Assembly: GCA_002414505.1 (NCBI GenBank)
Contig: DHZF01000125.1
Coordinates: 1-12,592, forward strand
DNA from: Hyphomonas sp. UBA5111
GTDB taxonomy: Bacteria; Pseudomonadota; Alphaproteobacteria; Caulobacterales; Hyphomonadaceae
Direction: 5' to 3'
DNA: 12,592 nt
Shown here: in pieces, positions 7,046 through 12,592 of the stretch
Position numbering within the stretch: position 1 is the stretch's first letter
Layout: every line of letters begins with the position of its first letter
Position numbers and translations under genes: made by a program
The notes under the pieces: generated by a model
What the model saw: only the letters and a program-made list of their open reading frames with translations
What the model was told of the DNA's origin: nothing
Databases searched by the model: none

Positions 7046-7186
7046 CTAGTTGGCCTCGTCTTCGATGTCGTCAGCAGCGTCGTCGATCTCTTCACCAAGC
7101 TCTTCAGCCGGGCCTTCATTCGTGTCACATGCTGCGAGACCAAACGCGCCGAGACCGAGCAGAATTGCAATAAGTGGCTTTTTCAT
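7046..7186 (-). CDS. Small acidic lipoprotein (46 residues)
   Basis: A short gene for a lipoprotein of unknown role. Residues 1-19 are a lipoprotein signal peptide (MKKPLIAILLGLGAFGLAA), with the lipobox LAAC giving lipidated C20. The mature 27 residues start CDTNEGPAEEL and are strongly acidic, ending DDIEDEAN; they would form a short amphipathic helix. Asp at +2 marks inner-membrane retention in E. coli, though this rule is not secure in alphaproteobacteria. The start at 7186 is set by AAGGAG (7195-7200 on the complementary strand), 8 bases away; an ATG two codons upstream (7192) is too close to that site. An exact EcfG promoter sits upstream at 7238-7262 and a terminator follows the stop, so this is a complete single-gene transcription unit. 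It resembles the many tiny entericidin-like lipoproteins in general style only. Confidence 0.88.
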   Translation of the reverse strand: MKKPLIAILLGLGAFGLAACDTNEGPAEELGEEIDDAADDIEDEAN

Positions 7187-7194
7187 TTCCATAA

Positions 7195-7200
7195 CTCCTT
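7195..7200 (-). promoter_or_regulatory. Ribosome-binding site that fixes the lipoprotein start
   Basis: AAGGAG on the minus strand, 8 bases before the ATG at 7186 and only 2 bases before the ATG at 7192, favouring the MKKPL start. Confidence 0.8.
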
Positions 7201-7237
7201 TATCAGTCAGCCCCCAGAGTGAAGGCGTCCCCCTCCC

Positions 7238-7262
7238 AACGTGCGGATGGGGGTCTGGTTCC
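7238..7262 (-). promoter_or_regulatory. EcfG (general stress sigma factor) promoter of the small lipoprotein gene
   Basis: On the minus strand, GGAAC (7258-7262), exactly 16 bases, then CGTT (7238-7241). This is an exact match to the established EcfG/SigT/RpoE2 consensus of alphaproteobacteria. Transcription would start near 7230, giving a leader of about 45 bases that contains the AAGGAG site before the ATG at 7186. The element overlaps the upstream GTG/ATG codons of the rluA frame, which supports the downstream TTG as the real rluA start. Confidence 0.82.
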
Positions 7263-7279
7263 GACGGAGCAGGACCGGT

Positions 7280-7939
7280 TTGACATCCCCCTATACCCCC
7301 CCACCAGACGCCCCCACCCTCATCCATGTCGATGAGTGGCTGATCGTCACAGACAAGCCGTCCGGCCTGCTCTCGGTGCCGGGACGTGGCCCGGACAAGG
7401 CCGATTGTGCGCGATCCCGTCTCCAGGACACCTATCCCGACGCGCTGACCATCCATAGGCTCGACATGTCGACCAGCGGCCTGTTGCTGTTTGCCCGATC
7501 TAAGGAGGTCCAACGCGCCCTTGCGGCCGAATTCGAACAGGGGCGCGTGGAGAAATCCTATCTGGCAGATGTCTGGGGCGCCCCCGCCAATGAAACCGGC
7601 CTGATCGATCTGCCGCTCATCAATGACTGGCCAAACCGGCCCCGCCAGAAAGTGGATCACGAGAGCGGAAAACCGAGCCAGACCCGCTATGAAATTCTGG
7701 ACCGCCGGAAAAACACCGCCCGCCTGCAACTCACACCGCTGACCGGGCGCACCCACCAGCTGCGCGTACACCTTGCTGCGCTCGGCCATCCCATTCTCGG
7801 CGACGACCTCTATGCACACGAGGAGGCGCTTCAGATGACGCCGCGCCTGCACCTGCACGCCACGGAGCTTCACTTCCGCCACCCCGGGACCGGGGTCATG
7901 TCACGCTATGAATCCCGGTGCCCATTCAAAACGCCTTGA
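7280..7939 (+). CDS. rluA: Dual-specificity 23S rRNA U746 / tRNA U32 pseudouridine synthase
   Basis: RluA isomerises uridine to pseudouridine at 23S rRNA position 746 and at position 32 of certain tRNAs (E. coli numbering and knowledge). From the TTG at 7280 the protein has 219 residues, the same length as E. coli RluA as I recall it. It starts MTSPYTPPPDAPTL, which parallels the start of that family. The catalytic motif is IHRLDMSTSG, with nucleophilic Asp62. Other conserved blocks are DKPSGLLSVPGRG (25-37), DLPLINDWPNRPRQKV, which is diagnostic for RluA rather than RluC or RluD, and TGRTHQLRVHLAALGHPILGD near the C-terminus. There is no S4 domain, as expected for RluA. AGGA lies 5 bases before the TTG. 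The alternatives GTG 7241 and ATG 7247 add a basic unconserved stretch that overlaps the lipoprotein promoter. Confidence 0.94.
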   Translation: MTSPYTPPPDAPTLIHVDEWLIVTDKPSGLLSVPGRGPDKADCARSRLQDTYPDALTIHRLDMSTSGLLLFARSKEVQRALAAEFEQGRVEKSYLADVWGAPANETGLIDLPLINDWPNRPRQKVDHESGKPSQTRYEILDRRKNTARLQLTPLTGRTHQLRVHLAALGHPILGDDLYAHEEALQMTPRLHLHATELHFRHPGTGVMSRYESRCPFKTP

Positions 7940-7975
7940 CCCGTGCCGATTTTGATATTATCGTTTTTCGATAAT
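7936..7975 (+). promoter_or_regulatory. Candidate promoter with an inverted-repeat operator over its -10
   Basis: TTGACC (7936-7941) is followed after 17 bases by TATCGT (7959-7964), or after 14 bases by TATTAT. A perfect inverted repeat, ATTATCG (7957-7963) - TTTTT - CGATAAT (7969-7975), overlaps the -10. This is the normal position for a dimeric repressor site controlling the gene at 7989. The -35 overlaps the rluA stop codon. The regulator is not identifiable here. Confidence 0.5.
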
Positions 7976-7988
7976 TTGGAGATTCCCC

Positions 7989-8417
7989 ATGCACGCCGAG
8001 ATCGTTCGCCTGTCGCTGCACCATGTCGATATCAAGATCGTGAAAGACGACCAGATGCATGTCCTGCAATGGCGGCGCAATCTGCTCTGGGACGAAGTGC
8101 TGCTCGATGGCAAGCGTCAGGCCTCCAGTCACGGCCTGTTCGGCCGGGAGAAGGTTTACGGTCTCGTCTTCGGACGTGATGAAGAGGGAAAAGGCGGCGA
8201 ACAGGTCATGCTGCTGCTTGATCCCGCAACGCATCACGAATGGCTGGAAAGCACCCAGCGCGTCAAAGGGGTTCGGCTGGAAGGCCGGGACGGCCCGCTC
8301 GTCGCCTACGGATCCCTCGACCCCAAGACACTCGAAAAGCCCGCAACATTTGCGGACTGGATGAAAAAGAGCATGGGCATGGAATGGGGCGACTCGCCTT
8401 CGAGCCGCCCCAACTAG
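7989..8417 (+). CDS. Unrecognised 142-residue cytoplasmic protein
   Basis: I do not recognise the family. The protein has no signal peptide, membrane segment, lipobox or cysteine, so it is probably a soluble cytoplasmic protein. It begins MHAEIVRLSLHHVDIKIVKD and alternates hydrophobic and charged residues through the middle (LLWDEVLLDGKR, KVYGLVFGRDEEG, QVMLLLDPATH), which suggests a compact beta-rich domain. The C-terminal third is KTLEKPATFADWMKKSMGMEWGD. The start is well supported: GGAG (7978-7981) stands 7 bases before the ATG. It lies 49 bases after rluA on the same strand with its own candidate promoter and a palindrome over the -10, so it may be regulated independently. It converges on the OmpA-like gene with only 6 bases between the stops and no visible terminator. 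Confidence 0.85.
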   Translation: MHAEIVRLSLHHVDIKIVKDDQMHVLQWRRNLLWDEVLLDGKRQASSHGLFGREKVYGLVFGRDEEGKGGEQVMLLLDPATHHEWLESTQRVKGVRLEGRDGPLVAYGSLDPKTLEKPATFADWMKKSMGMEWGDSPSSRPN

Positions 8418-8423
8418 CAATCC

Positions 8424-8894
8424 TTAAGAATCCCGTGAACTCGCGGAAACCGGAACGAGACGGACCGTGGCTTTCCGGTTCAGCGGTTCGACAATACCAT
8501 TCGCCGCATAGGCCTGGGCTTCGCCTTTCGGCATGACGCCAATCTGTTCGGCAGAAATCCGGCGGGCTTCCAGCGCGGCCATCACGGCTTCAGCGCGATC
8601 TTCCGACACTTTCTGGTTCAGATCGGCTGGTCCGGTCGCATCGGCATGGCCAGCCACTTCAATGCGGAAATACTCGCACTGGGCGGAATCTGCGGCCACA
8701 GCGTCCAGAACCGCTTCAGCCTGATCACCAAGCTGCGTGACACCGCGCTCGAAATAGATCGTGAATTCCTCGACGGCGCAGGCGGCGGGGGCCGTTTCAT
8801 AGGTGACCGGCTCCTGCGGTGGGGCCGGCAATTCTGCATGGGCCGCCAGGGCTGCCGTTGCGGCAGAAATCAGGGTCAGGCTGGCGATTTTCAT
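8424..8894 (-). CDS. Free-standing periplasmic OmpA-like peptidoglycan-binding domain protein
   Basis: A 156-residue exported protein: signal peptide at 1-20 (MKIASLTLISAATAALAAHA), a short Pro-rich linker (ELPAPPQEPV), then a single OmpA C-terminal domain (PF00691). Conserved features are the first strand around FTIYFERGV (44-52), the VAGHADATG block (80-88) with D85, and VSEDRAEAVMAAL (96-108) with R100; the Asp and Arg are the residues that bind the diaminopimelate of the peptidoglycan stem in OmpA and Pal. C39 and C73 are placed for a possible disulfide. There is no beta-barrel, transmembrane helix or lipobox, so it is not anchored to the outer membrane like OmpA or Pal. The start at 8894 is set by GGAG 6 bases upstream; the in-frame ATG at 8906 overlaps that site. 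An exact EcfG promoter precedes it and hrpB lies upstream on the same strand. Confidence 0.9.
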   Translation of the reverse strand: MKIASLTLISAATAALAAHAELPAPPQEPVTYETAPAACAVEEFTIYFERGVTQLGDQAEAVLDAVAADSAQCEYFRIEVAGHADATGPADLNQKVSEDRAEAVMAALEARRISAEQIGVMPKGEAQAYAANGIVEPLNRKATVRLVPVSASSRDS

Positions 8895-8925
8895 GGTCGT
8901 CTCCATAAGTGACTATGCAAACAGA

Positions 8926-8950
8926 AACGCCGCCTTTCCCGCCCGGTTCC
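8926..8950 (-). promoter_or_regulatory. EcfG (general stress sigma factor) promoter of the OmpA-like gene
   Basis: On the minus strand, GGAAC (8946-8950), exactly 16 bases, then CGTT (8926-8929), an exact match to the EcfG/SigT/RpoE2 consensus. It begins at the base next to the hrpB stop codon (8951-8953) and ends 31 bases before the ATG at 8894, so it fills the short hrpB-ompA gap. It would give the OmpA-like gene stress-inducible expression independent of hrpB. Confidence 0.82.
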
Positions 8951-11416
8951 TCACAATCTTTTCTTTGTGCGCCCCTCATGGGCCTTCGCCGAGGCCGGAT
9001 CGGCCGGCCAGTCATGCTTCGGATAGCGTCCGCGCATGTCCTTTGCCATGTCCAGATAGCCCGCCCCCCAGAACCGTCCGAGATCCTGTGTCGTGGCCAC
9101 AGGCTTCCTGCCCGGCGACAGCATTTCCACCGTCACCGGCACCCGCCCTGATGCCAGGGTCGGATGCGCGCTCAGCCCATAGAAGGCCTGTGCCCGCGCA
9201 GACACCAGCGGCGCGCGGTCATCGAGATAATCCACCTGCGCCGTCTGGCCGGACGGCAGTGACAGGCTGAGCGGCGCCTCCTTGCGCAGCGCTTCCTGCA
9301 CCTGCCAATCGAGCGAGGCGATCAGGGCCTCACGGACCGCATGCGGCGCAGGCACCTGTGCACCTTTCCGTTTCAACAGGGGGAACAACCAGTCGTTTGC
9401 CGTCTCAACCAGTTTCTCTGTGTTCCAACCCGTTTCATCCAGGCACCCTGCCGTTTCAAGCATTGCGATCCGGGCCAGAGTCTCGCGCACCACATCGCCT
9501 GCGCCGATGGCTTCGAAGCCCTCTTCCGCAATTGCCTCCAGCATCGCGCGGGCGGCCACAGTCGGGCTCGGCTTTGGCAGCGGACTTTCCGACAGGACAA
9601 TCGCGCCGAGCGCCTTCACCCGCCGCGCCGCAAACTTGCCGGTCTTCGGGTCGAAGCTGGCCCGGTCTTCCGAGACGATCCCGCCAATCTCCAGCGCGTC
9701 CGCCTCTGAAATCGGGGCAGCCAGCGAAATCCGGGCTTCCTTCGCCGCGCCGCCAAGATCGGCAATCACCAGCCAATCCTGTTTCGCCAGCGCTTCGGTC
9801 TCCGGCAGCATGGCCGCCCGGCCCGACGCCATGAGGTAGCTGCCTGAACTGCCGGGGCGCTTGCGGGCAATCTGGTCCGGCCAGGCGCGCGCCAGAAGTT
9901 TCGCCACATCTCCGCCTGGTACGGCCCCCTTCCCCCAGCTTTTCGCCTGCGCCTTCAGGCTGCGGGCGCGCGGCGAGCCATCGCGGCGGAACCCGGCCAG
10001 CCGGTCGCGCACATCCGGTGAATTGCCGCCCATGCCGCGTTCTCCGGCAAGGGCGGCAATCTCTGCCGCCAAGGCCCGCGCTTCGGCGTTCGGCGCGCTC
10101 GCCACCAGGGCGCCAAGCCGGGAGGGCAATGGCAGGCGAGCCATTTCGGAGCCAAGCACCGTCAAGGCGCCAGCTTCATCAATGGCACCCAGCGTCGAGA
10201 GCAGATCCTGCGCCGCCTTCAGCCGCCCGGCGGGTGGGGCATCCATCCAGGTCAGGCGCCCGGCATCGCGTTCACCCCATTCCGCGAGGGTGAGGACGAG
10301 CCCGGAAAGATCACTCTTCAGGATTTCCGGCACCGGGGCGGGCATCAGGCCCCGCGTCGCCGCCTCGTCCCATAGCCGGTAACAGACGCCCGGTGACAGG
10401 CGCCCCGCCCGGCCGCGCCGCTGGTCAACGGAGGCCCGCGAGGCCTTCACCGTCGACAGGCGCGTCCCCAAGCCGCCAGCGGCCTCTTCCGCCACACGCG
10501 AGAGGCCGGAATCGATCACGATCCGCACACCCTCAATCGTCAGCGCGCTCTCAGCAATATCCGTCGCCAGCACAATCTTGCGCATTCCTTCCGGCGCCGG
10601 TGACACGGCCGCATCCTGCTCTGCCGGGCTCAGCGCGCCGAACAGAGGGGCCACGCGCACATTGTCCGGCACGGTCTCAAGCTGCTCTGCCGTCCGCTGG
10701 ATTTCCCGCGCGCCGGGCAGGAAGGCGAGGATCGAGCCTTCCTCCTCGCGCAGCGCCTTGCGCACAGCGGCCGCCATCCGGTCTTCGATCCGGTCCTGCG
10801 ACCGGCCGAGATATTTCGTCTCCACGGGATATTGCCGCCCCTGACTCTCCACGACCGGAGCCCCAAGAACGCTGGATACTTTTTCCGTATCGAGCGTGGC
10901 CGACATGATCAGGATCCGGAGATCATCACGCAAAGCGCCCTGGGCTTCCATTGCCAATGTCAGTCCCAAATCCGAATTCAGCCTGCGCTCATGAAATTCA
11001 TCAAAGATCACCGCCCCGACGCCCGCCAGTTCCGGATCAGACAGGATACGCCGTGTGAACAGGCCATCCGTGATCACTTCCACGCGCGTCGCCGCAGACA
11101 CCTTTCGGTCCACCCTTGTCGTCAGGCCGACGGATTGCCCGAGTTTCTCTCCGAGAGAGTTCGCCATCTGCTGCGCCGCCATGCGCGCCGCAATGCGCCG
11201 CGGCTCAAGCATGATGATCGTGCCCTCTATGACGGGGGCGTCACCGAGCAGTCCCGCCAGCGCCAGGGGCACGCGCGTCGTCTTGCCTGCGCCGGGCGGC
11301 GCGGCGAGCACAAGCCGCGAGTGGTCGCGCAGGCCCGCGCATATTTCGGCCAGCACATCATCAATCGGCAAGGAGAGCAGGGAAGGCTGCATCCTGCCTG
11401 ATAGGCTTTTCATCAT
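8951..11416 (-). CDS. hrpB: ATP-dependent helicase HrpB (DEAH/RHA family)
   Basis: An 821-residue superfamily 2 DEAH-type helicase, predicted to be a cytoplasmic RNA helicase; its cellular role in bacteria is poorly defined. Motifs in order: I APPGAGKTT (39-47, K45), II DEFH (139-142), III SAT (172-174), V ATDIAES (284-290) and VI QRRGRAGR (332-339). The DEFH form of motif II is normal for HrpB. Helicase-associated and HrpB-specific domains follow, and the C-terminal segment (LSPGRKPVATTQDLGRFW, then RGRYPKHDWPADP) is characteristic of HrpB and absent from HrpA. The length agrees with the family. The start could be 11416, 11413 or 11392; no strong Shine-Dalgarno decides it, and conserved sequence only begins around residue 17. 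It is divergent from the symporter gene and upstream of the OmpA-like gene on the same strand. Confidence 0.95.
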   Translation of the reverse strand: MMKSLSGRMQPSLLSLPIDDVLAEICAGLRDHSRLVLAAPPGAGKTTRVPLALAGLLGDAPVIEGTIIMLEPRRIAARMAAQQMANSLGEKLGQSVGLTTRVDRKVSAATRVEVITDGLFTRRILSDPELAGVGAVIFDEFHERRLNSDLGLTLAMEAQGALRDDLRILIMSATLDTEKVSSVLGAPVVESQGRQYPVETKYLGRSQDRIEDRMAAAVRKALREEEGSILAFLPGAREIQRTAEQLETVPDNVRVAPLFGALSPAEQDAAVSPAPEGMRKIVLATDIAESALTIEGVRIVIDSGLSRVAEEAAGGLGTRLSTVKASRASVDQRRGRAGRLSPGVCYRLWDEAATRGLMPAPVPEILKSDLSGLVLTLAEWGERDAGRLTWMDAPPAGRLKAAQDLLSTLGAIDEAGALTVLGSEMARLPLPSRLGALVASAPNAEARALAAEIAALAGERGMGGNSPDVRDRLAGFRRDGSPRARSLKAQAKSWGKGAVPGGDVAKLLARAWPDQIARKRPGSSGSYLMASGRAAMLPETEALAKQDWLVIADLGGAAKEARISLAAPISEADALEIGGIVSEDRASFDPKTGKFAARRVKALGAIVLSESPLPKPSPTVAARAMLEAIAEEGFEAIGAGDVVRETLARIAMLETAGCLDETGWNTEKLVETANDWLFPLLKRKGAQVPAPHAVREALIASLDWQVQEALRKEAPLSLSLPSGQTAQVDYLDDRAPLVSARAQAFYGLSAHPTLASGRVPVTVEMLSPGRKPVATTQDLGRFWGAGYLDMAKDMRGRYPKHDWPADPASAKAHEGRTKKRL

Positions 11417-11510
11417 CCGGCTGGCAAGCTGCAGGAATGCGCACCGCGCGATTGCCTTCCCCTGCAGCGCGCCCTACCGTCGGGCGCTACAGACGGGGCA
11501 GGAGCAGCTT
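11417..11510. other. Divergent intergenic region between hrpB and the symporter gene
   Basis: These 94 bases contain two symmetric elements: GCTGCAGG (11428-11435) with CCTGCAGC (11461-11468) 25 bases apart, and a hairpin GCGCCC (11469-11474) / GGGCGC (11482-11487) with a 7-base loop. A weak plus-strand promoter-like pair is TTGCCT (11452-11457), 17 bases, TACCGT (11475-11480). AGGAG (11500-11504) is the symporter's ribosome-binding site. Any of the symmetric pieces could be an operator; none matches a motif I know. Confidence 0.35.
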
Positions 11511-12592
11511 ATGAAATGGTGGTTTGGTATTGATCTCTGGAAACGGGTGATCGCAGGACTGGTTCTGGGTGCCCTCGTCGGCTTGGGCCTGCGCTATGGC
11601 CTCGGCCCGGAAGCCGCCAGTGCCAATGTCTCCGCCTGGGCCAAGCCCATTGGCGATGCCTTCATCAACCTCATCAAGATGCTGGTTGTCCCGCTGATTT
11701 TCACCACGCTGCTCTCGGGCGTGCTGGCGATGGGCGATCCGAAAAAGCTCGGCAGCCTCGGGGGCCGCGCCCTGCTCATGTATATGGGCACCACGGTCGT
11801 CGCTGTCAGTTTTGGCCTGCTCATGGGCACGCTGATCCAGCCCGGCGCCGGCTTTGACCTCTCGATTGCCTCAGCCGCAGACATTGCCGAGGCCAAGGCC
11901 CGGCTCGATGCAAACCCGCAGCCCGGCAGCATCGGCGAACAGCTGATGAATACGCTGCTCTCCATCATCCCGACCAATCCCGTCGCGGCCTTGACCAATG
12001 GCGATGTGCTTCAGATCATCTTCTTTGCCATCCTGCTCGGCATCGGCATCCTGATGACCGGCGAGGCCGGCAAGCCTCTGGCAAACGTCATCAACAGCGC
12101 CGCCGAAGCGGTCATGAAACTGACCCTGATTGTCATGGAGACCGCGCCCTTCGGCGTGTTCGCCCTGATGGCCTGGGTGCTTGGTGAGCGCGGGCTCGAC
12201 ATTCTTGTCTTCCTCGGCAAGCTGACGCTGACCCATTACCTCGCCTGTTTCCTGCACATCGCCATCACCTATGGCCTGATCATACGCGGCGGCCTGCGCC
12301 TGCCGCTCATACCCTTCTTCCGGGGCGTTGTGGATGCCCAGGCCGTGGCCTTCTCGACCTCGTCCTCGAATGCCACGCTGCCCATGACGATTTCCTGTGC
12401 GCGGGAAAACCTCGGCATCGGCAAGCCGGTCGCCTCCTCCGTCCTGCCGCTGGGCGCGACGATCAACATGGACGGTACCGCGCTCTACCAAGGCGTGATT
12501 GCCCTGTTCGCGGCCCAGGCCATGGGCACGCCCATGACGGCCGGCATGTATCTCACCATCATCCTGATGGCGACGCTCGTCTCGATCGGCAC
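11511..12592 (+). CDS. Dicarboxylate/amino-acid:cation symporter (DAACS family), 3' end outside window
   Basis: Inner-membrane secondary transporter of the GltP/DctA/Glt(Ph) family, which takes up C4-dicarboxylates or acidic amino acids with Na+ or H+. The first 360 residues are visible, most of a protein that usually has 400-450. N-terminal features include the conserved stretch FINLIKMLVVPLIFTTLLSG (51-70). The serine-rich first hairpin loop STSSSNATLP (282-291) is followed by the transmembrane-7 motif NMDGT (319-323) within PLGATINMDGTALYQ; both belong to the substrate and cation site. The substrate-discriminating residues of transmembrane 8 lie beyond the window, so aspartate/glutamate cannot be separated from C4-dicarboxylate here. 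A loop at about 112-140 is rich in Ala and charged residues. AGGAG (11500-11504) stands 6 bases before the ATG, fixing the start. It is divergent from hrpB, with which it shares a 94-base promoter region. Confidence 0.94.
   Translation, partial: MKWWFGIDLWKRVIAGLVLGALVGLGLRYGLGPEAASANVSAWAKPIGDAFINLIKMLVVPLIFTTLLSGVLAMGDPKKLGSLGGRALLMYMGTTVVAVSFGLLMGTLIQPGAGFDLSIASAADIAEAKARLDANPQPGSIGEQLMNTLLSIIPTNPVAALTNGDVLQIIFFAILLGIGILMTGEAGKPLANVINSAAEAVMKLTLIVMETAPFGVFALMAWVLGERGLDILVFLGKLTLTHYLACFLHIAITYGLIIRGGLRLPLIPFFRGVVDAQAVAFSTSSSNATLPMTISCARENLGIGKPVASSVLPLGATINMDGTALYQGVIALFAAQAMGTPMTAGMYLTIILMATLVSIG

Noticed and set aside
7280..7297. TTGACA followed by TATACC as a plus-strand promoter
   Set aside because: The two hexamers are only 6 bases apart, far too close for a sigma-70 promoter, and they lie within the rluA coding start.
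7187..7882. Minus-strand extension of the small lipoprotein to 278 residues across rluA
   Set aside because: The lipoprotein signal peptide, lipobox, ribosome-binding site and promoter all place the start at 7186; the upstream part is antisense to rluA.

Overview
This 12.6-kb window is GC-rich, almost entirely coding chromosomal DNA from an alphaproteobacterium. Gene content and promoter style suggest the Caulobacterales/Hyphomonadaceae side; this is inferred from overall protein style, not from a marker phylogeny. I see no mobile element, phage gene, CRISPR array, tRNA or rRNA. No intergenic stretch exceeds about 190 bases.

Layout. The left edge carries the housekeeping pair rpmH-rnpA (ribosomal protein L34 and the RNase P protein, minus strand, rnpA cut by the window edge). 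Next come plus-strand genes. The first is an exported serine hydrolase of the class C beta-lactamase fold (622-1809). It is followed by a tight four-gene run (1920-6413): an exported DUF547 protein, a TVP38/TMEM64 (VTT-domain) membrane protein, a mercuric-reductase-like FAD/NAD(P) disulfide oxidoreductase, and a membrane histidine kinase with no partner regulator in view. The first three are joined by overlapping stop/start codons and the kinase follows after 15 bases. A small exported or anchored protein of unknown function (6477-6968) comes next and ends at a strong bidirectional terminator (6997-7026).

Beyond the terminator are a 46-residue acidic lipoprotein (minus strand), rluA (pseudouridine synthase, probably using a TTG start), an unrecognised 142-residue protein (7989-8417), a free-standing periplasmic OmpA-like domain protein (minus), the DEAH-family helicase hrpB (minus), and, divergently, the first 360 residues of a dicarboxylate/amino-acid:cation symporter.

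The most interesting signal is regulatory. Two short genes for exported proteins, the small lipoprotein and the OmpA-like protein, each have an exact match to the alphaproteobacterial general-stress sigma factor (EcfG/SigT/RpoE2) promoter, GGAAC-N16-CGTT, immediately upstream. A third small exported or anchored protein (6477-6968) has a near match, GGAAC-N16-CATT. This suggests scattered envelope members of the general stress regulon. The second point of interest is the DUF547/VTT/oxidoreductase/kinase operon, which looks like a membrane-linked redox module and should not be read as mercury resistance: the oxidoreductase lacks the parts that bind Hg(II).
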